Shown one piece after another: positions 35,501 to 46,939 of a DNA stretch of 64,000 nucleotides. The notes under the pieces were generated by a model. The model made no database searches. It saw only the letters and a program-made list of their open reading frames with translations, and was not told the DNA's origin. Numbering within the stretch: the first letter of the stretch is position 1; the number at the start of each line of letters is the position of its first letter. The position numbers and the translations under genes were made by a program. Origin of the DNA: Fremontodendron californicum (lineage: Eukaryota; Streptophyta; Magnoliopsida; Malvales; Malvaceae); NCBI GenBank assembly GCA_030761205.1, contig JAULJL010000010.1, positions 11,689,241 through 11,753,240 of the forward strand. Direction: 5' to 3'.

Positions 35501-36990
35501 AAAAGAAACTCACCAAAATAATAATCAAAACACCAAATCAAGAATGAAAAATCAAAGAAAATGCAAGAGTATGGTGCTAAAAGCAACCTCTAGAAGCTAT
35601 CTTTCAAGCTTTTTCTCTTCTAACTTTCTTTTCTTTTCTAAACTTTTCTTTTTGCTATTCAACAATGGAGAGAAAATCAGCCAAAAGCAAGAGAGAATAG
35701 AGAATGAGAGTGTTCTAAAAAATGAAATAAAATGATCCCTTGTAGTTAGTGGCTGAACCCCTCCTCTCTCTAGGCTAGGATGTTGTCATTTTTCCCTCAA
35801 CCAATTTTCATCCAAAGGCTATTGATCCAAGATGTTTAAAACATGAAATTATCACCCTTAGATTAGGCCATCAGCTATCCACAATTACAGCTGTTCAATA
35901 ATCTTAAGCCATTATGTTGACACTTTCCCTCTTCATGCATTGGTCCATGTGGCTTATTTGCAAAGACTTGATCAAAAAATCACTAACTAACTCTTCATTA
36001 TTGGCCTTTTGATTAAAAAAATCAGAAACCTCCTTCCCATCTATGGGCCTTAGCCATCCAGCCCTCCTTCTTCCAGCCCATATTTGATTTTTTTTTTTTT
36101 TTGAAAGGCAAGAAAAGCCCTTTTTCGATTTCTTGGGTAAAATGACCTTTTTGCCCCCCGAATGCAAATAAATGGCAAACGGACTCCAAATTCAAATTTT
36201 CTTTTTTCAATACTTTCAAAATAATAAAAAATTGAATTTTGAAAGTTTTCAAAATTTTTCTAGTCCATTTGCTATTTATTTGGATTTTTTCTTCCAAACT
36301 TGCCCTTTTATGCCCCCAAATTTTACCATTTTTTAAACGAGCTCCAAATCAATATTTTTCTTCACCAATCTTTTTCAAATAATTTAAAAGTGTGATCTGG
36401 AAGTTTTCATAATTTTTGGAACTCATTTGGTATTCGAGATTTATCTGCATGAATTACTACATAGGGGGTCCGGGATTTGGCCATTTTACAAACGAACTCC
36501 GAATCAAGATTTTATTTCGCCAATCTCTTCCAAATAATTTAAAAATGAGATTTGCAAATTTTCAGATTTTTTTTAGTTCATTTGCTATTTTTCCCAAATT
36601 TTCCAATTTTGCCCTTTTGCCTCTAAAACCTGGTTTTGCTCAAAACAAATCCGATTTTCAGATTTTCTTCAAACTGAGCCTTGGGCTATCTTTTTTAATC
36701 ACCCCTCATTCATTAGGGGCTTTAGTCTTATCGAATCGGGCCATTTCTTGTAATTATTCCCAATTTCAGCGAAATCCACCAAAAAACTTAATTCTCAGTT
36801 TTCTTCCGGATTGACTTTTCTTTCAATTTTTCTTTCAAGTGGTTTCTCCATTACCCGTAGTCAATGCTTATCTTTCATTTGGAACCTCCAATTTCGACCA
36901 ATTCGATCGTTTAAGCACTTTTCCCCAAATTTCTCGGATTAGGGTTTCCTTTCTACTGAATCTACATAACCCAACTTCCGAACTCCATAT
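32580..36990 (-). mobile_element. Inverted LTR of a related Tat/Ogre-type element
   Basis: Reading the minus strand gives the same block order as the surrounding LTR but more diverged: leader-like GACCT-rich start, GAGCTC/AAATTTTTC repeats (about 36200-36600), the CATGGCAT family (34680-35060), TCTGCCGGG block (33165-33190), and the end block with GTGCTAATCCTTCCCC (complement at about 32868-32890). The LTR 5' end (about 200 bp) is missing on the right, where it joins host LTR at ATATCTTAGTAAC. The left ~55 bp (32580-32633) match neither LTR. No target duplication flanks it. A 38-bp-type tandem repeat with ATATATTCTA(A/T)ATGAAATG lies at 33340-33610. No coding capacity. Confidence 0.75.
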
Positions 36991-37674
36991 CTTAGTAACA
37001 TTTTGCGTATTCATGATCATTTTCTATGATTTTTCAAATACATTGAAAAACAAAATGATAATTTTTTATAATCAAGACTATTCCCGAGTAAAAATAATTC
37101 ATAAATTCATTAATAACGAAATATTTTTTTAAAACGATGATGATTCTGAGATTTTCAAAATAAAAAAAAAAATCATATTTTGCCGAGTCTGTCTAAAAAT
37201 ATGAAAAATTTTATGCTAGTAAATTCCAGATCATTTTCAAATAAAATATGAATTTTTAAAGGAATTATTTACAAACACTAATTTAAAACCGACTTTTCAC
37301 CAAGACTTAAGATAATACACGACTAACAAGGTACCATTTTTACACAGGCGTTGTGAGGGTGCTAACCCTTCCCCGCACGTAAGGACTCTCGAACCCACAC
37401 TTGTTTTCTCTGGTTCAAAACGCAGACTATAAAATTGATTTTTTTAAAAATGTTTTAATTAATTTTAAAATATTTTATAAAAATCAATTTTAATAGATGG
37501 CCGATCACACCTAGCAGAAAAAAAGATTGGTGACGACTCCATTTTTTTTTTTTAGGTCGTTTTCATACTCTCAACTTTTAATTTCAAGTGGAATTAAGTT
37601 ATATTTTTCTCCACCTGTTTTGTTTTTCCTCACCTCACTCGAGGGGATTCCCGCGAAGGGATCACGTATCGATA
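36991..37674 (+). repeat. 3' LTR of the Tat/Ogre-type element, right part
   Basis: Matches 18735-19466 of the 5' LTR (TTAGTAACATTTTG, TTTTGCCGAGTCTGTC, GCTAACCCTTCCCCG, TGGCCGATCACACCTAGCA) and ends GGATCACGTATCGATA, directly before the GAAAG target duplication. Confidence 0.85.
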
Positions 37675-37679
37675 GAAAG
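37675..37679. repeat. Target-site duplication, right copy (GAAAG)
   Basis: Matches 13778-13782 and confirms the far end of the Tat/Ogre-type insertion. Confidence 0.8.
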
Positions 37680-38685
37680 AAAAAATGAATACAATAAATT
37701 CAACTATCAAAACAAATTTATATGATTTTCAATAACTTTAGAGCTTTCATGCAAGTTAGTAATACCTTTGTATACTCTCCCGACCTCAAAAAAGCCCAGT
37801 AGTTAAATTTGAAAATTTCACACTTGCAATTAAACAATCATATGAGTTAGCAGGAATTTAATAAGCAATAGAGAATAAAATAAATAATCAAACATCTTTT
37901 ATACAACATAATAAAACAAAAATTAAAGACAGAAATAGCTTAAAAAAAAAAAACTATTTAATGAAAATAGTGATAGAATCACAAAAAAAAAAAAACCTGA
38001 AAAAAAAAAATAAAAACTCTTTTCTCTATTCTCTTTTTCTTTCCTTCTCCTTCTCCATCTTTATTTTTAAATATTTCTTTAAAAATCAAAGAAAATTAAA
38101 AATATTAGAAAACCCAAAATAAATTCCAAAAAATGAATAGATAAATATATTCGACCACAAAATAATATGAGAATTTTTTTTAAAAAAAAAAAACAAAAAT
38201 ATTAAAAAGTAAATAAAAAATAAAAAAAATACAAACATAAAAAATAAAAAAAATTATAAAATGGAGAAATATATAGAGAAAGATGAAAGAAAAAATGAGT
38301 CAAGAAAAACGAAGATTGGAGAAAAAAGAGAAAAGGGGAGATAGATGGAGAAGGTGATGGAAGGAAATGAAAAATAATAGGAGAAAGAAAAAGAAAGATT
38401 AAAAGGAAAGGATAAAGAGGAATCTGAAAAAAAGAGAGAAAGAGCAAAAGAGAAAGAAGAATCAGAAAAGATGTAAAAAAAAAAAAAGTCTTACAGCCTT
38501 ACTACTTTGCTTGAAAAAGAAAGACATCACTTGGGTGTAAAATTTAATATTTCATTTGACTGTCAGACACCCATTCCCACTAACTTGTTTTTTACTCTTT
38601 AATCTTCCTTATTTTTTAATTTAAAATAATAAAATAATTTGGCGATGTGGACATATTTTTTGAAATGAAAAATATTCAAAATTTA
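37680..38685. other. A-rich flank, no gene recognised
   Basis: A-rich and purine-rich DNA (GAAAGAAAAAG runs at 38270-38480, complementary to the pyrimidine tracts elsewhere). The minus-strand 81-codon ORF at 38202-38447 encodes an F/S/L low-complexity peptide and is rejected. Confidence 0.4.
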
Positions 38686-39480
38686 TTGTATGAATTATGT
38701 AAAATAGATTATGAATTGAGATATGACACGAACACATAATTTATATAAATTATTAACGTGTAAAAATTTATATAAATTTATAATACTTTAAAAACACAAA
38801 AAAATAACACGAATACGAACACATAATTTTTTTCTAAATTGAATAACTATTACAAATTATGCAAAATATATCATGAATTGAGACACGACACAAACACAAT
38901 ATAGGAAAAATAATTAAAATACAACAAAAAAAATAAAATGAGCACGACACGAATAACGAACGTGTAAAAATATACATAAAATGAATTATTAACGTGTAAA
39001 TTTTTTTATAAATTTATAATATTTTATATAAATTATTAAAATATAAAATTAATTATTAACGTGTAAAAATTTATATAAATTATAATATTTTGAAAACACA
39101 AAAAATAGCACGAGCACACAATTTTTCTCTAAATTGAATTACTATGACAAATTATGCAAAATATATTATGAATTGAGTCAAGACACGACACACATTTTTT
39201 TCACTAAATTGAATAACCATGACAAATTGTGCAAAATATGTCATAAATTGAGACGCGACATGAACACAACATAAGAAAAATAATTAAAACATAACACGAA
39301 AAATAACATGAACACCACACGAATATACGAATGTGTAAAATATACATAAAACAAATTATTAACGTGTAAAAATTGATATAAATTTATAATACTTTGAAAA
39401 TACAAAAAAAAATAAAATGAACACAAATACGTGACGAACACATAATTTTTTTTTTTTTTTTCATTTTTTCTCTCATTCTC
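38686..39480. repeat. Cryptic ACACGACACGAA repeat, second block
   Basis: Same word family as 3570-4130 (GACACGAACACA, TTATTAACGTGTAAAAATT, TAATACTTT, CAAATTATGCAAAATAT), ending in a pyrimidine tract as the first block does. The two blocks flank all the retrotransposon insertions between them and may once have been one locus or two copies of one element. Confidence 0.55.
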
Positions 39481-40100
39481 ATTTCCTTTCTTGCTCTTTC
39501 CTATTAAAAAAATAAAACTGTGGATAGCCTAATTTTGCTGCAAAAACAACAAGATTTATCTTTTGGACATTATTTTTATTTTTATATTATATATAAATAT
39601 ATATAATATTATAATGTAAACATTTAAAAATATTTTAAGTTATCCATGTTTAGAATTTAAAAAAGAAAAAAAAGATACAATTACTAAAAATTAAATAAAA
39701 AATAACATGTTTATTTAAATATTTTTAGAAAAAAAAAATATGAACAGGTCTAAACAGGTTTGAACTACGTATTTACAAATATAGACAGGCCATATTTCGA
39801 GCCAGGTCTTGAACAAATATATGTGATGTTGATATGATACTTAGACCCGTCCATGAACACCTCTACTCTATCTCTTTTCTTTTTCTTTTGAATTTTATTA
39901 AAAAATTTCCAAATTTTAATTTTTTAAAAATATATATTTAATTTTTAGATTTTATTTTTTAAACAGATAATCTTGATTGAACATTTTTTTTTTTAATTTA
40001 GATACTACATTAAACATTTTTCTATGATTTAGAGGTCTATACTCTATAAGAGATTATCCCTTTCAGAAATAATATCTAAATGTTGAATAAAAGGAAACAA
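39481..40100. mobile_element. AT-rich intergenic DNA with hAT-like miniature-element ends
   Basis: GAACAGGTCTA (39742-39752) and CCATGAACACCTCTA (39851-39865) match termini of the TAGA(GG/CC)TGTTCA family seen at 3034 and 59315. No complete element could be delimited. The remainder is AT-rich with no ORF and includes the likely 3' flank of the next gene. Confidence 0.35.
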
Positions 40101-40164
40101 TTGTAGTAAATGTAGCTGACGGCAACAATGCCAACCACAGCTATGCACCCTGCTCTGTTGTTTG

Positions 40165-43100
40165 CTATCTCAACTTAGGTACCCTAAGCTGCTTTTTTTT
40201 ACTCATAAACCCTATCTTGACACGCCTTCTATTGGTTAATTTTACACCACCTTGGCGCTGAAACATCTGCCACCAATGTAATTGCTTCACCTTCCTGTTT
40301 TTATGTTGGTTATTTCCTAGCCATCCCAACCCACCTTTGGAAGGCTTTGATTTCTTTGAGTGCCTAAGGTGCTGCATCAATCCTTCCACTAGTGCATGAA
40401 AATGCCCTACCTGATGCTTGACTGCCACATTACTCGCCCTCGCTTTTCTTAATTTATCATCACCTTCATTTCTATTTCTGGGATGAAAAAGCTTGTGCAA
40501 AGGCGTCCACATGGATTTGGTGTGCACACCCCGGGAGCGATCACCATTGTCATAGTGATCATAACGGTGATGGTGATGGTGATGATGAAAAATTAGCCCT
40601 AACTTGTTCTTAAGCCTCCTCAGCCGTCCGAGCCTTCGACCCTCGGCTTTCTCAGACTCAGAATTTGCTGGACGGATTAATTTGTGTGTTCTGGTAGGAT
40701 ACAATCTACCTGATTCATCAACATCCCTGTAATCACTGCTAGTTGATAAACTACTTTCTTCATATACTCCATGACCAAACCTACTGGATATTGAAGTTGA
40801 ACTGTCCTGACTTAGCAAAGAATTATCCTCACTGTCACTGCTGCCAGTGCCAGCAGTAGAAGACTCCTCAGGTTCTTGCTGATGCAGTAGAATCTTATAC
40901 CGCAAAATCCCCATACCCCCTTTTTTATGTTCCGGTAGAATCTCATGTGCTAGGCTTTTCTTTTGACTAAGAGCCTTAGATCCTGCTGACTGAGATGGTA
41001 TTGGAGGTCTCAATTTTGCTATGGTTGGTGGTGATTCTTTCCCCCCACCATCCATTGGGATTGGATAGGGCATTTTTACAGGCATGGGAGGCTTCTTGGT
41101 GATATCATCCTGCTTAATTGGAATCCTTAATCCGTGAACATAGCAACCAGTAGTTTCACTTTGTTTATGACCATCTGCTTCTACCATGCGAATCACATTC
41201 CGATTATCTACCTTTTTATTCAGCCTACTATCACTCCTTACAATATGCTTGCAAGTTTGACCTATCTCCTTGTGCTGAATCCTTCTCCTTTTGCTCGTTA
41301 TATCATCCAACAAGTCATTCTCACTTTGACCTAGCACATGATGACTCGCATTTGAGTCATCTTTCTTTCCAATTCTTTGACTGCCCAGTCCAATTAGCTG
41401 CAACTCATCCCTATCTGAAAAAGGATCAACAACATGGCTTAGTTCACTCTTTTTAACCAAATGCTCTTTTGCTTGTACCATAGGACACACTGATGTAGGC
41501 ATCTTACACAAACCATGTGGCGCAGCGGCTTTGGTAGCATCCGCCAGCTTTGAACACAAACGCAAAGCTGAAATGTGGGACTCAATGTGCTTGACTACAT
41601 TATCCACGTCTTTGGAGAAATTATTTACTGCCTTCCCTTCCTTTTCATCCTGATTGGCAAGATTATCTCCAGAAGCTACAGACCTTGAGGAGTTAGCTAC
41701 TGATCCGACTATACTGGGAGTACCTTGCAATCCACAAATACTACTCTGCCTCATTGTTTCATTACTTTTCAATAGCTTCATATTTTTATCATTTCTCTCT
41801 AATAATTTCTTTTCATCCCCACTGGCTTGATAAAAATGTCCTAGAGGATCACATCGCTGACCTTGTTGCTTAGCGTCTTTGCTTAAAATCCTGGCTGTGC
41901 TGTGCTGCTTCATACTGCTTTGCTTGTTGAACTCGCAACATTTCTTTCTATTTTCTGGTTTGTCTAAGGAAAAGGTGAGTCTAGATTGCTGTGAGATAAC
42001 TTCATGAGTTGTTAGCTTGTTAGGAGAATCTTCATCTTTCGAAGAACTGAATGCAGGGTGATTTGATTCGTTTGTGAAGTTGCGAATTACATCTGGTGTA
42101 GCTTTTAACATATTTGACGAAACAGAAGGCTGAAACTCTGGTAGAGCCCTCCATTTTCCAGATTCAGAAGAGCAGGATGTGCCACAGACACCATGTTCTG
42201 CTGCTGCTATTATCTGTGACAACAAAGATTACAATCATCGAGAAGGAATTAGTTCATTTTCTTGAATGAAGTGTATCTAAATTCAAACTGAATTATAGAG
42301 AGCTAGCAAATTGTTGAACAGCATATTACAGTAGGAATTTTGTTACTAAACTTTGAAGAAAATGATTGGAAAAATATCACCAAATAGCAAATAATCTGAC
42401 ACAAGTCCACACGTTGACATGGTCTATATACCTTTTTATGTGTCTCCAAAACCCTCTTTGTAGCACCATCTAGAAAATTCTTTAGTAAGAACTTTGATCT
42501 TTCACCTAACTGCTTACCAACAAAGGACAAATAAATATGTACATAAGATCAATTAAAAGGGAAAGTATATCTTCCAAATTGCTACACTTCTAAGCAAATT
42601 TCAGTTGCCTGAAAATAATGAAAAGACAGTTAAAAAGAAAATGGACAATCCACAACTCATTCCTTCAAGAGAGAACTTCGTAGTAAATTTTTTTGAAATT
42701 CAACAACTAATTGAGAAATTAATAGTTTCTCGGAAGCATAATAAGTGGAAATAGTAATTTACAGAATCCTAATGTCAAAGATGGTAACCAAAAGGGTTAT
42801 GCTATTAGGTTAGAGTCCAAGAATAGGGTCTTATTCTAAACACCTCCTCAAGCATAAGGTTATAGGTCGATCGACCACATATATCTTGTGGTAAAATTTA
42901 GTCATTTGAATAGTAGCCCTCACAATTTGAATTTGAATTTGATACCAGGACTGCTAAGCTATGTTACCCGGATTCGATAGTCAGTAGTGGATACGAGTAT
43001 GTGTCTGATATCGGTATATTCAATTTTTTCTAAGTTTTTTCATATATTTGGAGGATCATATCTAGGGATGGCAATGGAGCGGGGCGGGGGCGGATATTGC

Positions 43101-44149
43101 CTTATCCACCTCCACCGCATGGATGTTGGAAACATCCACATCCATGGATGTCGGTTACATCCATAACCGCTCCACGGTGCTCCACTCCATTACACCCCAA
43201 TTTATATTAATTATTTTTAACTTAATATTGTAAAAAATTATATTATAATTTATTCATGAACATAATTTTAGTATATAAAAATCTTTAATATAATATATAT
43301 AATACATATATACTAAAAGTATAGATATAAAATATTAGTATATATATGATTTTAGTATATATATCTAATATATATTAAAAATATAAGGAAAAATATAAAA
43401 TATTTTAAAGGATAAAATAGTAATTTCAAAAGTCGGGCCGGGGCGGAGCAAGCATTTACCAAAACCACTCCGCTCCACCTAGCTCCAAAAAAAAACCTCT
43501 CCATTCGGAGCGGATCGGTGCGAAATCCATCGGTCGGATCGGGTTTTGCCATCCCTAATCATATCGCATACTCATTTCCGAATATGTGTCGGATACACGT
43601 GTCAGACATGGATACTTTAATAAAAATGAAGAATTCAGATAACATACAAGTCAAAAGGAATTTGAATAAAAAGTCTAATCTATTATGCAAGATCGCAAAA
43701 ATAGATTTTTTCATCTCTAATACTACTAGATAGACACCAAACATGAAACTAAAATACTGTGAACTTTAACTATACAGATTGCAACCAACACTCACATTGT
43801 CAATATCTGTTATACACTCAATAAATGGCCAAAGGTTGACGATAAAAATCTATTGCTTCTTCAATTCCTTAAAAAAGGAAAGATTACATAAAATCAGTTT
43901 AACTAGAAAGAACATTAGGCAAGAATTTTTACAGTAATGATTAGTAGAAGGAAAATAACACTCAACTGCATGTCAAGATTCGACCGCCGCCATAACTGTC
44001 CATCATAGCTACTACCATGGAAAAGGAAAAGAAATAAGGTTTCTAAGAGAACTTACAACCACATTGCTTGCAACATCTCCACCACATTGTAGAAGTCCAT
44101 ATAATTCCCTTAAAGCTTCAAGATCAGATAGCAAACCCTTCAGTTCCAT
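40165..44149 (-). CDS. Intact three-exon gene, uncharacterised plant protein (739 aa)
   Basis: Minus strand. Coding exons: 44149-44057 (31 codons, starts MELKGLLSDLEALRELYGLL), 42509-42432 (26 codons, LGERSKFLLKNFLDGATKRV), 42213-40165 (682 codons plus stop). All joints are phase 0 with GT donors (GTAAGT, GTATAT) and CAG acceptors, and no stop interrupts the frame. The N-terminal ~60 residues look helical and conserved in style. The long middle is polar and probably disordered (Ser/Asp/Lys-rich). Around residue 599 an eight-His run is followed by a strongly basic C-terminus with a Trp pair (VKQLHWWQMF) ending RVPKLR. I see no signal peptide, membrane segment or enzyme motif. The layout recalls proteins annotated KOKOPELLI in plants, but I cannot confirm this by eye. 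The basic tail suggests nuclear or nucleic-acid binding, which is inference only. Confidence 0.8.
42960..43646. mobile_element. Foldback miniature element in intron 1, split by a hAT-like element
   Basis: The ends TATGTTACCCGGATTC (left) and GAATTCAGATAACATA (right) are inverted repeats, 13 of 16 matching, all differences being transitions. Inside, GTGTCTGATA and TGTCGGATACACGTGTC words and TTTGGAGGATC recall a foldback family common in plants whose ends read CTATGTTACTCGGA. Without the nested element it would be about 184 bp. It lies in the intron between coding exons 1 and 2. Confidence 0.6.
43063..43557. mobile_element. Non-autonomous hAT-like element with perfect 8-bp duplication
   Basis: 495 bp. 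The terminal inverted repeat TAGGGATGGCAA / TTGCCATCCCTA is exact over 12 bp. The eight bases ATCATATC stand directly on both sides (43055-43062 and 43558-43565), the signature of hAT insertion. The ends are GC-rich (GGAGCGGGGCGGGGGCGG) and the middle is AT-rich. No transposase ORF. The clean duplication implies a fairly recent insertion. Confidence 0.9.
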
Positions 44150-44700
44150 CTCATTTATTGAAACTCTGGGAAGAATCATCAAAACCCAAAATCAAAAACA
44201 AATTTAAAGCCCCGTATCCTAATTTGTTGAAGCAATTTTCGTATCTTCAGGAACCCGTTAGACAAAGTTTCATTCCATTTATGGGTAACAGTACAACATT
44301 AAGCAAGGAGTATAAATTTTAAAAAATTACTAAGTCTATATAAAAGTAAAAATGGGAATAATAAGAAAGCAATGAACTAAAAATGAATGCAACAAAAGGT
44401 ATAAAGAAATTAGTAGAAATTACAGTTAACTTAAATAAGAAAATTCACAGCCCTTAACGGTTCTAGTAAAAAAAAAATTAAATCTCTTTTTAATGTTAAC
44501 TACCAAGCAATGAAACATTGAATTCTCTAAAAACAATTAAAAAAAAAATTCAATCGAAATGATACTTACAGTTCTACTCAAAGCAAAATAAGAATTATAT
44601 ATGGGTGATGTTCAATCTGCAAATTGAACCTGCAAAAGGCAGACAGAGAGAGAGAGAGGATTTACTTCAGAAAACGGTTACTAAAATTCTATCAACGGTC
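44150..44700 (-). promoter_or_regulatory. 5' UTR, UTR intron and promoter-proximal region of the 739-aa gene
   Basis: CAG at 44166-44168 (minus strand) lies 16 bases before the coding ATG and is a good acceptor. GTAAGT at 44569-44564 is a good donor, so a 404-bp intron (44166-44569) probably lies in the 5' UTR. Upstream, a (GA)n run at about 44644-44658 reads CT-rich on the sense strand, as in plant pyrimidine patches near transcription starts. No clear TATA box picked. Confidence 0.45.
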
Positions 44701-45616
44701 CACGCGCATAAGCATTCTGTGTCAAAAAAGTATTGCAACAATAAATAAATAAAAGAATTGAATTGAATAAATACTTTAATGCTTAAAAAATTGAAAAAAA
44801 GAAAAAGAAAAAAGAGTTCAAAAGTGTGAGAGAACAACTAGGGAAGATTGAAATTCGTCCCAATATTTATCATTTTTTTTTCCCAATTTTCTTTCGATGT
44901 TGGACTCTTTTGTAGTCAAAAGAAAATTGTATAGACTTTTTTTTTTTCATTTTCCTTTAACCGTAATTGGTGACATATGTATTTGATTTAATGAAAAATG
45001 TAATTATTTCTTTCCAAAAAATTGTCGAATTTTCTTTAAAAAAATCAACTATTATTGTTTAACCTTAAACAAAATAATTTCTAAAACAAGAGTGTTTGAA
45101 GTGAAAATTTACTTGAAAATTACTTGGAAATCATATATATATATATATATATAATATAACAAGATAAATACTTACATGATAAAATCCGTTGACATGGATG
45201 TTAACATAAATACTTTATATTTTTGATACGTAAAATAATAAATAAAATATACAATTTAAAATTTTAAAGAAAATACCAATTTGAAGTTTGAAATTTAAGA
45301 ATTACAATCCAAATTAATAGATTTTTTTTTTAATTCAAAAATCTTAAATATGATTTTTATCTTTCCAAATTTTTTTTTTTAAAATTCAAAAACACTCATA
45401 TCACTATTATATATACTATTTAAAAATAATATTAATGTTATTTATTTATCTCAATAATAAAATCGAAAAGTTTTGAATTCAATAAAATTTATTTACATAA
45501 GATTCTTTTTAAATTAATTAATTAATCAGTTGTAACTATAAATAACATTATATATTAAATAATACAACTTTCTTAAAAACTGATTTTTCTCCTTTAATTT
45601 ATTATATATCATATAA
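44701..45616. other. AT-rich intergenic DNA
   Basis: Poly-T/poly-A tracts and an AT dinucleotide run (about 45135-45155). No gene or element end recognised. Confidence 0.4.
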
Positions 45617-45886
45617 ATTAACAAGAATTTCATTCCTTTTTAATTCAATTGGTAATGCTTCTAATAAATCAATATTTATTTCAATTAATTTATATTTAAA
45701 AAATTAAATAGATAAAATTATTTATTTAAAATCAAAATTAAATTAAAAAACTACAAAAAAAATTGTGCTTATCTAAAAATTATCCTAACTCAGAATAACA
45801 AACAAAATTCTCATATTTCGCCTAGATATATTTAAAAAAACAGATAGAGATAGAGTTACAATTTTTTTTTTTAATATTTAATTTAT
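45617..45886 (+). repeat. ~280-bp direct repeat, left copy
   Basis: From ATTAACAAGAATTTCA to GAGTTACAA plus a T-tract and AATATTTA, closely matching 53121-53408 in the same orientation. Directly followed by a Helitron-type 5' end. It lacks TG..CA ends and primer sites, so it is not an LTR. Confidence 0.75.
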
Positions 45887-46180
45887 TATATATATATATA
45901 ATATAGTATTTTCCACTCCTTTTAGAGTAAATAGGGGTAGTTTGGAAATTCTTTATTATATTTCCCACTTCCTTTAGAGTAAATAGGGGTAGTTTGGGAA
46001 ATTTTAAAAAAAAAAATTAGGCAAAATATTTTGATTGAAAAAATAGGAGTAATTTAGACATTAATACATTTAAGATATAATAAATTTAATTTTAATCTAT
46101 ATTAACCATTCCAATTAACGTTACTATTATTGGGAGGGGAGTTATATTTTTATAAATTATTAGTTTTTAATGTTTTTTAA
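45887..46180 (+). mobile_element. Helitron-type 5' terminus, first copy, partly duplicated
   Basis: TATATAATATAGTATTTTCCACTCC followed by TTTAGAGTAAATAGGGGTAG; the latter and its neighbours are repeated once ~60 bp on. The same start occurs at 46866. Plant Helitrons commonly begin TCTATATAATATA followed by a CCACTCC segment. No matching 3' end was found for this copy. Confidence 0.45.
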
Positions 46181-46865
46181 TTTTGATTTTATGAGGAAAG
46201 TTTCAATTGAATTTTATTGGATTTAATGTTACTTACCATTATGATTTTTTTTATATAAATACCCATTTCTTGACTTTCTTTGTTGGGTTTAAAGGATTTT
46301 ACCAACATAAACAGAGAAATTGATGCTTTGTCTGAAGAGAAAGGGATGAAGGAAGAGAGTAATGAAAGCAAATTAACACGCCTTGAAGATGAAGAAGAAG
46401 GGAACAGAAGCTTGGCACTATATAATAGGTCTTTACATCTTACAACAATGGAGCCAATGCCAGATTGTCATCAGTCTACAAGGCACTCTTCTACATCTTT
46501 TTCAATCCCCAGATTATCCCTTCTTTTTCTCTTAAATTAACCTTTCATTTTCAATCCCTTTGAATTTTTTTTACTTATCAGAGTTGAATGTATGGTCGTT
46601 TGATCAATGTAGGAAGAGAAGGGTTCAGATTATGCCATGATTTGAACCCGCTAAGAGATTTCGACCAATTGCATAACCTCAATTTATATGACAATCGAGG
46701 ATAGAGAACAATACTTTTTTCTTTTGGGTTTAACACACAATTGACAACTTGACTATCAATATATAAATTCTTTTCTTTTTTTTTTTTTGAGTGAAAAATA
46801 AATATATTTATTTTGTAGAAGGAAAAAGCCAATTAGGTGACATAATCTATACCTATCTATATCTA
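46181..46865. other. Region between two Helitron-type 5' ends; possible gene fragment
   Basis: Contains an 86-codon plus-strand ORF (46280-46540) with an acidic, E/K/S-rich middle (LTRLEDEEEGNRSLALYNRS) and no recognised family. Higher complexity at 46280-46520 than in the surroundings suggests a captured exon, but the source is unknown. The rest is AT-rich. Confidence 0.3.
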
Positions 46866-46939
46866 TCTATATAATATAGTATTTTCCACTCCTATAAGAG
46901 TAAGTAGGGTCAAAATAGGTATTTCAAATTTTTGTAAAT

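Noticed and set aside
38202..38447. 81-codon minus-strand ORF with Phe/Ser/Leu-rich peptide resembling membrane segments
   Set aside because: It arises from a purine-rich low-complexity tract; hydrophobicity is a by-product of TTT/TTC/CTT codons.
46280..46540. 86-codon ORF as a small protein gene
   Set aside because: No recognised domain, promoter or conservation evidence; kept only as a possible captured exon in the region note.
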